Below are positions 8,395 through 16,760 of a stretch of DNA of 39,474 nucleotides, piece after piece (the first letter of the stretch is position 1; the number at the start of each line of letters is the position of its first letter). Location of the stretch: NCBI GenBank assembly GCA_049966155.1, contig JBMFVE010000015.1, forward strand, positions 1 to 39,474. The letters are read 5' to 3'. The DNA is from JBMFVE01 sp049966155. GTDB taxonomy: Bacteria > Bacteroidota > Ignavibacteria > Kryptoniales > JAKASW01. The notes below the pieces were generated by a model. It was not told the origin of the DNA, searched no databases, and saw only the letters and a list, made by a program, of their open reading frames with translations. Made by a program: the position numbers and the translations under genes.

Positions 8395-9819
8395 TCAACC
8401 ATTGGAAGGTGCCCCAATCGAGCGGGAGTTCACACGTTTCCAATAAAAGTAAATTGGTATGCCCAATAAAATAAATGCCAGGCCAGCCAGAGACTGAATT
8501 CGTGCAGTTACAAGCGTATTCACAACGAACCAAAATGCTACCAATACAAAAAACAAAGTTGTGTATGGGTAACCAGGAGTCCTGTATGGGCGCTCCACGT
8601 CAGGCATGGTTCTTCTGAAAACAAAAACCGCTGCAGCGGTGAGACCAAAGAATATCCAGTCCACAAATATGGCATATGTAATCAATTGCAAAAAATTTCC
8701 AACCATGAGAAGGACAATTACCCACATGGATTGAAGGATAATAGCAAAACCTGGTGTGCGGTATTTCGGGTGGATGTAAGCCATTTTTCTGAAAAATACT
8801 CCATCAGATGCCATAGCATAATAAATCCTCGGAGCGCTCATGGTATAGATCCCCGCAGTTCCAAAAGTAGAGATAATAATTGCCACCGAAATAAATATCC
8901 CCCCAATTTTTCCAAGTACCCTGCCTGCCGCGTCAGCAGCGACATGGTTTGAAGAAGCAATTACTGGAACTGGAAGAATGTACAGGTACACAAGGTTGAC
9001 CAGGACATAAGCCGTTATGACAACAATAGTGCCGAATATAATTGAAGTTGGAAGACTTTTCCTGGGATTCTTTGCCTCTCCAGCAAGAAACGTTGCATGT
9101 TGCCATCCACCGTAAGCCCAAAGGACCCCAACCAGAGCCATTGCAATTTCAGCACTCAGATTGGTGCCCAGGTGACCCGGTATCACCTGATCAAATGAAC
9201 TTCCATTGTGGCTTCCGAACATGAAACCAGCTGCAATTAATCCGACGACAGCAGCTACCTTGAGGACTGTAAATATGCTTGCAAACTTCCCCGCAATCAC
9301 AACACCGAAGTAGTTTACACCTGTCAGTAATATTATCCCTGAAATGGCTACCACCTTTACACCCAGAGGGGAAAGGTGAACGAAGTAGCCAATGTATGAG
9401 GCATACACAAGGGCTATCGCAGCGATACCTCCGGTGTTCACCACGACAAGATAAGCCCAACCGTAAAGAAATCCCCAGATGCCGCCATACGCTTTTGAGA
9501 GATAAACGTAAACACCACCTGCTTCCGGGATCATCGCTCCAAGCTCCGCGTAGGTCAGTGCCCCGCAAAGTGCCATCACCCCTCCAATTACCCAAACCAG
9601 AATTATTAAAGCGGGCGAACGTAGCTCTCCTGCAATTGAAGATGGCGTCATGAAAATCCCTGCCCCAATAATTGACCCTATGACAATCATGGTCATATCG
9701 AAGGTATTTAGCCCTCGAATAAGACCCCCTGTTGAGGAGCCGCTCTCGGTCTGCGTCATTTCAAATTCAACACCTTTCGTTAAGTTCTGATTAACAAGCA
9801 AGAGATTGGAACCCTGCAA
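8395..9819 (-). CDS. APC-superfamily amino acid permease
   Basis: A 474-residue membrane protein with about 12 hydrophobic segments. The first helix shows the APC hallmark IVIGSIIGAGIFMTPSSIA (an IGxGIF-type substrate-binding break), followed by ALTYAELGAMIPEAGGVYVYL, typical of the LAT/SteT branch. It should carry amino acids across the inner membrane by exchange or proton symport; specificity is not readable. The longest frame starts at a TTG (9817-9819) with GGAG 7 bases upstream. An in-frame ATG 20 codons later (MTQTESG) has a weaker, more distant AAAGGTG, so the TTG start is possible but not certain. It precedes the class V aminotransferase on the same strand. Confidence 0.88.
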   Translation of the reverse strand: MQGSNLLLVNQNLTKGVEFEMTQTESGSSTGGLIRGLNTFDMTMIVIGSIIGAGIFMTPSSIAGELRSPALIILVWVIGGVMALCGALTYAELGAMIPEAGGVYVYLSKAYGGIWGFLYGWAYLVVVNTGGIAAIALVYASYIGYFVHLSPLGVKVVAISGIILLTGVNYFGVVIAGKFASIFTVLKVAAVVGLIAAGFMFGSHNGSSFDQVIPGHLGTNLSAEIAMALVGVLWAYGGWQHATFLAGEAKNPRKSLPTSIIFGTIVVITAYVLVNLVYLYILPVPVIASSNHVAADAAGRVLGKIGGIFISVAIIISTFGTAGIYTMSAPRIYYAMASDGVFFRKMAYIHPKYRTPGFAIILQSMWVIVLLMVGNFLQLITYAIFVDWIFFGLTAAAVFVFRRTMPDVERPYRTPGYPYTTLFFVLVAFWFVVNTLVTARIQSLAGLAFILLGIPIYFYWKRVNSRSIGAPSNG

Positions 9820-10186
9820 TTTGTCACTCCGGCTGATGGAATAGATAGCATTGCGTGGCTTCCTGTCACCTGGCCGAAATTGTTCATGACCTGTGCATTT
9901 TACTTGAGAATTTTTTCCTAATTAGGCTGAAATAATGTAATCGGATTTCAAAAAAATTAAAAGTCGAATATCGTATGAAGAGCGCCTATTCCAGCCTATC
10001 TGCACAGTATTCAATTGAACTCATCTCGTTCTTTACTGCAACGCGGTCTACTGTTAATGCAGCGTTAGGGAGAATAGTCACTATAACCAACTGCCGTGTG
10101 TTTTCCACCAACATGTCCATTAAAGGCACGGACAGGGTCTGTCTCTCTGGGTTCAACAAGATTATATCCCACGTCCGCCACCGGGT
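9820..10186. other. Intergenic stretch without a supported gene
   Basis: A 90-residue open frame on the plus strand (9975-10247) has no family resemblance or ribosome binding site and overlaps the CPBP remnant. The minus strand shows only short interrupted frames. I see no RNA gene or repeat. Confidence 0.4.
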
Positions 10187-10609
10187 TTACATAATACTGT
10201 CTTGCCCTCGTTCATTCCTGAAATTTGAAGCACACTTGTCTATATAAAACTTCGATGACGATTCACGCGTTTGCCACCAAATAAGTATAACAACCAGAAT
10301 CCATAAAACAGCTGCGACAGGTGCGTAATATGTTATAAGGGAGACTCCTGTTGATTGAGGCTTAAGGATGAAGAGAGTGCTACTGATTAGAAATGAATGC
10401 ATAAGTATGGCTATAAGCAAACTATCCGTTTGGTCATAAACCCAAACCATGAGCACCCGGTAGGCTGGTAGTACCAAGACGTAGAAAACCAATGGAGGCA
10501 AAAAGAGCGATAGAGAAAGAACCTCAGAAAAATCCCCACTTCCTTAGAATGTAATGGGAACATGTAACGCTCCCCACAGGAAGCAAGACACAACCAATTT
10601 TAGCAGCAT
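10187..10609 (-). pseudogene. CPBP-family intramembrane metalloprotease remnant
   Basis: Reading one minus-strand frame from an ATG at 10607-10609 gives SCFLWGALHVPITF, a stop (TAA, 10544-10546), and then a continuous frame with LPAYRVLMVWVYDQT and LLIAILMHSFLIS. These are CPBP (Abi/CAAX protease-like) motif 2 (FxxxH) and motif 3 (the MH near a helix). The motif 1 EExxxR and all preceding helices are missing and one in-frame stop separates the two motifs. The family's usual length is 200-300 residues. It is best read as a degraded gene. The intact part after the stop (10187-10501) could still be translated but would lack catalytic residues. Confidence 0.65.
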
Positions 10610-10843
10610 ATTTTTTTGTACATGGTTTATGCTGTTTTGCTACCTCCCTTTGAAGAACAAGATTTAAAAGCCAGAAAATCCAACCGCTGACCTCTTCGGC
10701 AGAAATCCACCATCACAATGCGTCACATAGCAGGCGGCGCGCAGGCACCATCAAGGAACAGATTTTCACAGCTTTTATTTTAAAAACAAATTATATTATA
10801 CATAAAGTGTGATTCTTCAACTGCCTAACGTAGGAGAACCATT

Positions 10844-13096
10844 ATGAGAAAATCATTGCACTTTTTTTTGGCACTATCATCGTCTCCAGAAATCTCTTCA
10901 ATTGAAAGACGACTGAAAGGATTGTTACAGGGTTTTGTCATTTCACTATTTATTTTCTTAATTGCCATGTCGATTACCATTAAAAATATTAGAGCACAAT
11001 CTTTAAGATACCCTCCCACTTTTCGCGACACCGTCGTTGATGACTACTTCGGAACAAAAGTTCCAGCACCCTACCAATGGATGGAAGATCAAAACAGTCC
11101 AAAGGTTGAAACGTGGATCGAGGAACAAAACAGGGTGACGTTCCAATATCTCGATAAAATACCTGTGAGAGACTGGATAAAAAAAAGATTAACAAAACTC
11201 TGGAACTATGAGAAGACCGCTGTACCATCACTGTGCAAACAATCGAACGGGCGCGGTCTATTGCTGTTTTATAGCAGAAACAGCGGCCTTCAGAACCAGA
11301 GTCCAGTATTCATGCAAAGCTCCATCAGGACGAGGGCAAAGATGGTGCTTGATCCGAACAAGCTTTCACCAGACGGGTCCATAGCGCTCCTCGAATACAA
11401 TCCTTCACCAAACGGGAAATATCTCTGTTACGGTCTATCTCAGGGTGGTGCAGATTGGGAGGAATTCCACATCTTAGATGTTGAGACAGGGAAGGAGCTT
11501 GCAGACACAGTTCATTGGGTGAAATTCTCCGGTATCGCCTGGACTAACGACAACAAAGGATTTTTTTATTCTCGTTTCCCGGAGCCGAAAGAAGGAAAGA
11601 TGCTAACATCCGAGGCAGTTGGACAGGAACTTTATTACCACAAAATCGGGACACCTCAAAGTGAAGATAAACTCTTTTATGACCTGAAAAATTACCCGGG
11701 ATGGTATGTCAGTGGCACTGTCAGCGACGATGGGCGCTACCTCTTCATCATTTTAAATAAAGGAACGGAATCGCGTAACAAGGTTTTTTACGTCGATCTG
11801 GAAGACCCGATGCACCCGAATCTATCCTCGCCCGTCAATCCCCTGTTCACCAAAGACGATGCCGAGTATTATCCGATCGGCAACGTAGGGCCGACAATTT
11901 ACTTACAAACGACTCTCAACGCACCAAACCGCTGTATTGTATCGTTCAATATTAACAAACCAGATATCCTCAATTGGAAAACTATCGTACCGGAATCGAA
12001 AAATGTAATTGAAAGTTCTCTCCTTTCAGGCGAACATATTGTCGTAAATTACTTAGTTGATGCAAAAAGCGAGCTTGAAATATATTCGCTGGGTGGGAAA
12101 AACGAAGGCAAGTTGCAACTTCCGGGGATTGGCACAATCAGTGGGCTAAGTGGTCATTATGATTCTCCTGATCTTTTTTATGCGTTCACATCTTTCCTCT
12201 ATCCGACAACCGTGTTCCACTATAGCTTCAGAACTCATAAGAGTTCTCCTTTCCATGCGCCCCACGTTGATTTCAAGCCGAACGCGTTCGAAACAAAACA
12301 GGTGTTCTATCATTCGAAAGACGGAACACTAATTCCAATGTTCATTACTATGAAGAAAGGAACTAAGCTAGATGGAAAGAACCCGACACTCCTATACGGT
12401 TATGGAGGCTTCAACATCAGCATAACGCCCTCATTCAATCCGACAAATATCGTCTGGCTTGAGATGGGAGGAATTTATGCCGTCGCAAACATTCGCGGTG
12501 GCGGTGAATATGGTGAAAGATGGCACCATTCAGGCATGCTGAACAAGAAGCAGAACGTATTCGACGATTTCATATCAGCCGCAGAATATTTAATAAAAGA
12601 AAAATACACATCAACACCATATTTAGGCATCGAAGGTTATTCAAACGGCGGCTTGCTTGTCGGAGCGTGCGAGACACAGCGTCCGGACCTGTTCGGCGCA
12701 GTATATGCTGGTGCCGGCGTTATGGATATGCTGCGTTACCACAAATTTTCCGCGGGTGTAGGCTGGGTACCGGAGTACGGTTCATCAAACGACTCAACCG
12801 CGTTTCAATGGCTTATCAAATATTCGCCGGTACAGAACATCAAGTCCGGCACCTGCTACCCTGCAACAATAATCACGACTGCTGACCATGATGACCGCGT
12901 GGTGCCGAGCCATTCGTATAAGTTCGCTGCAGCATTGCAACATGCACAATCATGCGATAAACCCATCCTTATTCGTGTGGAAACCAGGACAAGTCACAAC
13001 TACATGCCGACTGACAAGAGGATTGCTCAAGCGGCAGACGTCCTATCGTTCATGGCTAACAACTTGGGTGTAAAGAAAGTTGATGCAAAACAGTAA
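10844..13096 (+). CDS. Secreted prolyl oligopeptidase (S9A family serine peptidase)
   Basis: A 750-residue S9A peptidase that cleaves short peptides after proline. The N-terminus has a charged stretch and then one hydrophobic segment (about residues 31-48, ending near IRAQ), suggesting export to the periplasm. The mature part opens with YPPTFRDTVVDDYFGTKVPAPYQWMED, the standard POP start. It continues with a seven-bladed propeller and an alpha/beta-hydrolase domain. The triad is visible: Ser600 in GYSNGG, Asp683 in DHDDRVVPSHS, and His718 in TSHNYMP, where GHG is more usual. AGGAG stands 7 bases before the ATG. It is a single gene, with neighbours on the opposite strand. Its role is probably peptide scavenging; a POT peptide transporter lies elsewhere in the window. 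Confidence 0.93.
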   Translation: MRKSLHFFLALSSSPEISSIERRLKGLLQGFVISLFIFLIAMSITIKNIRAQSLRYPPTFRDTVVDDYFGTKVPAPYQWMEDQNSPKVETWIEEQNRVTFQYLDKIPVRDWIKKRLTKLWNYEKTAVPSLCKQSNGRGLLLFYSRNSGLQNQSPVFMQSSIRTRAKMVLDPNKLSPDGSIALLEYNPSPNGKYLCYGLSQGGADWEEFHILDVETGKELADTVHWVKFSGIAWTNDNKGFFYSRFPEPKEGKMLTSEAVGQELYYHKIGTPQSEDKLFYDLKNYPGWYVSGTVSDDGRYLFIILNKGTESRNKVFYVDLEDPMHPNLSSPVNPLFTKDDAEYYPIGNVGPTIYLQTTLNAPNRCIVSFNINKPDILNWKTIVPESKNVIESSLLSGEHIVVNYLVDAKSELEIYSLGGKNEGKLQLPGIGTISGLSGHYDSPDLFYAFTSFLYPTTVFHYSFRTHKSSPFHAPHVDFKPNAFETKQVFYHSKDGTLIPMFITMKKGTKLDGKNPTLLYGYGGFNISITPSFNPTNIVWLEMGGIYAVANIRGGGEYGERWHHSGMLNKKQNVFDDFISAAEYLIKEKYTSTPYLGIEGYSNGGLLVGACETQRPDLFGAVYAGAGVMDMLRYHKFSAGVGWVPEYGSSNDSTAFQWLIKYSPVQNIKSGTCYPATIITTADHDDRVVPSHSYKFAAALQHAQSCDKPILIRVETRTSHNYMPTDKRIAQAADVLSFMANNLGVKKVDAKQ

Positions 13097-13147
13097 TTGA
13101 AATTGCGAAAGGTACACTGCAGCGTTTTCTTCTTGATTGCTCTGGCA

Positions 13148-13879
13148 TCACTTCTGAAATTTCGAAATGCGTGAAAAGTTTGGCTTAACAGACCTGAACA
13201 ACTCTGTCTTTTCGGCCGCAGTCATAGTTTCCATCTCCTTACTGCGTGGGGAGAGATAAGTGTTCCACGCTTCTTTTACAGCAGACAAGAAGCCATCGAG
13301 CTCCTTTTTAGAACCAAACTCCTTTATGCCCCTTTCCTTGAGATATAATTCCTGCTGGATATTCATGAAATGAAAAACATCGTCCATACTCTTTGAAACA
13401 GCGACAGGCTCACGAAATTCATTTATCATTTTTTCGAGGTTCTTTTGCGCAATCTCGTTCCCTGGGTTTTCCCTAACTGCAAGCTTCCACATTTTTGGGG
13501 CGTCCTCACGTTTGTGTTGTTCCCACAAGACAACACCAGGACCATTGTAACATTCGGAACGCTCGGTGTGGTAAGTTTCTGGGGTGAGCTCCAGCGATCT
13601 TCGATAGGTCTCTTCAGCTTTTTCGAACTCTTTAAGTTCTCTTTGAGTCTCGGCAATGTGGTACAGTATTGTAGAGTCGTTCGGAAATTTGCGGTCGGCG
13701 TCCTGCAGGATGTTGAGTGACTCCTGCAACTTTCCCGTTTCGCTCAGGCAGAGAGCCAGGCCAACGTGGACTATTGTTGTGTCAGGATACTTTGCTGTCA
13801 ATTCACGTGCAAATGGAAGCGCACGGCGGAACTTCTTTTCTTCAATCAATTTCTGAAGTCTCCTGAGGCTGCTTTCCAT
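13148..13879 (-). CDS. Tetratricopeptide-repeat protein
   Basis: The 243-residue protein has at least three TPR units in residues 10-165. They are recognised by spaced A/G-Y-P/L patterns such as KFRRALPFARELTAKYPD, KLQESLNILQDADRKFPND and EFEKAEETYRRSLELTPE. The last third is a non-TPR helical tail. There is no signal peptide, so it should be cytoplasmic. TPRs mediate protein binding and no enzymatic function can be given. It begins 31 bases after metX on the same strand, so it may be transcribed from the SAM-controlled metY-metX operon, although its ribosome binding site is weak. Confidence 0.75.
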   Translation of the reverse strand: MESSLRRLQKLIEEKKFRRALPFARELTAKYPDTTIVHVGLALCLSETGKLQESLNILQDADRKFPNDSTILYHIAETQRELKEFEKAEETYRRSLELTPETYHTERSECYNGPGVVLWEQHKREDAPKMWKLAVRENPGNEIAQKNLEKMINEFREPVAVSKSMDDVFHFMNIQQELYLKERGIKEFGSKKELDGFLSAVKEAWNTYLSPRSKEMETMTAAEKTELFRSVKPNFSRISKFQK

Positions 13880-13910
13880 GTCTCATTATCGTATTGACTA
13901 TTTGTCACGC

Positions 13911-15038
13911 CTACTCATTCCCCCCTCCAAGAAATCCCTTTATGACATCATTGAGAATTCTATGCTCGATTAGAAATGCATCATGCCCATGCATTGAATG
14001 AAGTTCATAATAAAGAGCGTTCGGTATCATTTCAGCAAGCGCGCGCTGTTCAGAGGCCGGGTAAAGCATGTCGGTATCGATTCCAATGCATAACACTCTC
14101 GACTTTATTCCCGCAAGAACATTTGGGATCTTATCACGGCCATATGAAATATCGTGTAAATCCATTGCATATGTTAAATAAAGATAAGTTATAGGGTCAA
14201 ATCGCTCTACCAGCTTCGAACCCTGGTAGTGGAGATAGCTTTCCACCTGAAACAGGTTTTTCCTGTCAAATCTGTTAAAGCCAGTCTCGCCAAAGATTCT
14301 CTCCCGATTGAACCGTGCAAGGAAGGATTCCGGACTGCGGTAGCTGATCATTCCTATCATTCTGGCAAGTGCCAGTCCATGATTTGGCTCCCCGCTATAT
14401 CGGCCATCTCCGTTCTTGAACGACATGTCGTTCAATATCGCCTGACGGGCTACTTCATTGAGCGCTATCCCCCATGGTGTATGAGCAGGACCTGTGGCAA
14501 TTGGAACAGCATTTTTTACCATCTCAGGATAAGAAACAAGCCACTCCATGACCTGCATTCCTCCCATTGACCCACCAATGACGAGCTGCAGCTCGTTCAC
14601 ACCGAGATAATCTAAAAGCTTCTTCTGAACTTTAACCATGTCACGGATGGTCATTTGAGGAAATTCTTCCCCATACATTGTCATAGTTTTTGGATTCAAT
14701 GAAGTTGGTCCGGTTGTACCGTAGCATCCTCCAAGAACATTTGAGCATATGACAAAATAATCATCTGTATTGAGTGCCCTGCCAGCACCAATTAGAGGAT
14801 CCCACCATCCAGGTATTTTGTCATTAACAGAATTGTAAAAAGCTGCATGTGCACTCCCTGTCAGTGCATGACATATCAGAATCGCATTGGTTCCATCTTC
14901 ATTGAGAGTACCGTAAGTTTCATATGCAACATCTATCGGACCAAGCGATTTGCCACATTCAAATTCAAACGGCTCGGATTCAGTGTAGAGCCGTATGCGT
15001 TTTGTTTTTACAATTGTTTTCTCAAAAACATCTATCAT
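13911..15038 (-). CDS. metX: Homoserine O-acyltransferase (MetX family)
   Basis: MetX acylates homoserine, the committing step of methionine synthesis; members use acetyl-CoA or, less often, succinyl-CoA, and the sequence alone does not settle which. The 375-residue alpha/beta hydrolase shows the nucleophile Ser157 in IGGSMGGMQ, Asp323 in GIDTDMLYP, and His352 in HGHDAFLIEH. The oxyanion-side ICHALTGSAHA and NVLGGCYGTTGP motifs are also typical. Length matches the family. Its ATG overlaps the metY stop (ATGA). The pairing with a sulfhydrylase suggests direct sulfhydrylation of O-acylhomoserine to homocysteine, which MetE (this window) or MetH would then methylate. Confidence 0.95.
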   Translation of the reverse strand: MIDVFEKTIVKTKRIRLYTESEPFEFECGKSLGPIDVAYETYGTLNEDGTNAILICHALTGSAHAAFYNSVNDKIPGWWDPLIGAGRALNTDDYFVICSNVLGGCYGTTGPTSLNPKTMTMYGEEFPQMTIRDMVKVQKKLLDYLGVNELQLVIGGSMGGMQVMEWLVSYPEMVKNAVPIATGPAHTPWGIALNEVARQAILNDMSFKNGDGRYSGEPNHGLALARMIGMISYRSPESFLARFNRERIFGETGFNRFDRKNLFQVESYLHYQGSKLVERFDPITYLYLTYAMDLHDISYGRDKIPNVLAGIKSRVLCIGIDTDMLYPASEQRALAEMIPNALYYELHSMHGHDAFLIEHRILNDVIKGFLGGGNE

Positions 15039-16369
15039 ACGGTCACTTTTTTTGAGGCAGCTTCAAGAGCCTCATCAAAATCAGTAATTATATCATTTAT
15101 ATGTTCAATGCCAACGGACACCCTTACCATGTCGGGAGTTACACCGGCAAGTAACTGCTCCTCGGCATTCAACTGCTGATGAGTTGTGGAAGCAGGATGA
15201 ATGGCAAGCGTTTTGGCATCACCAACATTGGCAAGATGGCTGGTGAGTTTTAAATTATTTATGAATGCCCTTCCGGCTTCCAGTCCTCCTTTTATTCCAA
15301 AGACAACCATTGAACCGAACAAATCCTTTCTAAAATATTTTAAGGCATTTTTGTGATCAGGATTGTCTTCAAATCCAGGATAAATTACCCAGTCAACATT
15401 CGGATGCTGACGAAGGTGCTCTGCAAGTCTGGCAGCGTTTGCACAATGTCGATCCACTCTAAGTGAAAGAGTCTCCAATCCCTGAAGGAGGAGAAATGAG
15501 TTGAACGGACTGATGCATGGACCCAGATCACGTAATCCCTCCACCCTCGCTCTTATAATAAAAGCTATATTTCCAAAGGGTGAGTTTGGTCCAAATGTCT
15601 CGTAAAAATTAAGACCGTGATATCCCGGGCTTGGTTCTGTAAAAATAGTGAACCTTCCATTTCCCCAGTCAAATTTTCCAGAGTCCACAATTACCCCGCC
15701 AATGGATGTACCATGTCCACCAATCCACTTTGTTGCTGAAGCAACTATTATGTCTGCACCAAAATCAATTGGCCTGCAAATATATCCAGCAGCACCAAAT
15801 GTGTTATCTACTATAAGAGGTATCCCATTATCATGGGCGAGCTTTGCAAGAGCTTCTATATCTGGGATGTTTAATTTAGGATTACCTATTGTCTCTATGT
15901 ACAGGGCTTTTGTTTTATTGTCTATAAGTTTTTTAAACGCCGTCGGCTCGTCACCCTCAGCAAATTTAACATTGATTCCAAGCCTTGGAAAAGTAACCTT
16001 GAACTGGTTGAAAGTGCCACCATACAGGTTCGACGTTGATACTATGTTATCTCCTGACTGGCATATTGTTGTTATTGCAAGCATCTGAGCTGCCTGTCCA
16101 CTGCTTGTAGCAAGGGCAGCAACACCCCCTTCGAGAGCGGCTATCCTCTTTTCAAAAACGTCTGTTGTTGGGTTCATTATCCTGGTATAAATATTTCCAA
16201 ACTTCTCCAGACCAAAAAGTGCGGCAGCGTCATTGGTGTCGTCAAATACATACGATGTCGTTTGATAAATTGGAACCGCGCGAGATTTTGTGGTGGGGTC
16301 AGGAGTCTGCCCGGCGTGCACCTGTAAAGTCTCGTACCTATATTTTCTTTCCTTACCATTACTGGTCAT
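15035..16369 (-). CDS. metY: O-acetylhomoserine sulfhydrylase (aminocarboxypropyltransferase)
   Basis: MetY uses PLP to make homocysteine from O-acetylhomoserine and sulfide. The 444-residue protein opens with YRYETLQVHAGQTPDPTT, characteristic of the family. It has ATSSGQAAQ for phosphate binding, DNTFGAAG with the ring-binding Asp, and the PLP lysine Lys214 in ATKWIGGHG. It is longer than cystathionine gamma-synthases (~390), as MetY enzymes are. GAGGAG lies before the ATG. The gene follows a SAM-I riboswitch and its terminator, so it should be shut off when S-adenosylmethionine is plentiful. It overlaps metX by 4 bases. Confidence 0.95.
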   Translation of the reverse strand: MTSNGKERKYRYETLQVHAGQTPDPTTKSRAVPIYQTTSYVFDDTNDAAALFGLEKFGNIYTRIMNPTTDVFEKRIAALEGGVAALATSSGQAAQMLAITTICQSGDNIVSTSNLYGGTFNQFKVTFPRLGINVKFAEGDEPTAFKKLIDNKTKALYIETIGNPKLNIPDIEALAKLAHDNGIPLIVDNTFGAAGYICRPIDFGADIIVASATKWIGGHGTSIGGVIVDSGKFDWGNGRFTIFTEPSPGYHGLNFYETFGPNSPFGNIAFIIRARVEGLRDLGPCISPFNSFLLLQGLETLSLRVDRHCANAARLAEHLRQHPNVDWVIYPGFEDNPDHKNALKYFRKDLFGSMVVFGIKGGLEAGRAFINNLKLTSHLANVGDAKTLAIHPASTTHQQLNAEEQLLAGVTPDMVRVSVGIEHINDIITDFDEALEAASKKVTV

Positions 16370-16415
16370 TTTGTCTCCTCTTTTTATTTTATTTTTAAAA
16401 TTTGATTTTCAACTA

Positions 16416-16462
16416 TAAAAAAAACCTCTTCCTGCAACGAGAAAGTATGCAAGAAGAGGTTT
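16416..16462 (-). terminator. Intrinsic terminator of the SAM-I riboswitch
   Basis: On the minus strand AACCTCTTCTTGCA and TGCAGGAAGAGGTT form a nearly perfect 14-bp stem followed by a run of T (TTTTTTTT). The P1 3' strand (GATGAAGAAG) just upstream can alternatively pair with the CTTCTT of the terminator 5' arm, giving the expected antiterminator switch. Confidence 0.9.
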
Positions 16463-16472
16463 AAATATCTTC

Positions 16473-16585
16473 TTCATCTTTCCCATGCAAGTTACATGGG
16501 CAGGAATTAGCACCGGACTCCCGCATTTAAGCGGAACGGTTGCCAGGGTTTCATAGGGCCTGTTCCCTCCACCCTTCTGGATGAA
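16473..16585 (-). promoter_or_regulatory. SAM-I (S-box) riboswitch aptamer
   Basis: The minus strand carries the S-box order of conserved blocks: AGAAGGGTGGAGGGA, CTATGAAACCCTGGCAACC, GGTGCTAATTCCTGCC, and a closing P1 helix (TTCATC near 16580-16585 with GATGAA near 16473-16478). It lies between a sigma-70 promoter and the metY start and is followed by an intrinsic terminator. SAM binding should stabilise P1, free the terminator and turn off metY-metX. Confidence 0.93.
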
Positions 16586-16616
16586 TATTTTAAAAACTTC
16601 TCAAAGAACTTAATGT

Positions 16617-16644
16617 AATATAATGAACATACTGTTAATGTCAA
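16617..16644 (-). promoter_or_regulatory. Sigma-70-type promoter of metY-metX
   Basis: TTGACA (16639-16644) and TATATT (16617-16622) with a 16-base spacer on the minus strand, about 30 bases before the riboswitch. Confidence 0.72.
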
Positions 16645-16760
16645 TAGTTTCAAAAAAAAATTTTTCACCAGCTTTATATATTTCTTCCTCACCGTTCACT
16701 GTTCTCTCTTCTAACACAACACAATACGCGTCACTTTCAGCAATTCAATTTGAATTGATC

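Noticed and set aside
9975..10247. 90-residue plus-strand frame
   Set aside because: No ribosome binding site, no recognisable motifs, and it overlaps the CPBP remnant on the other strand.
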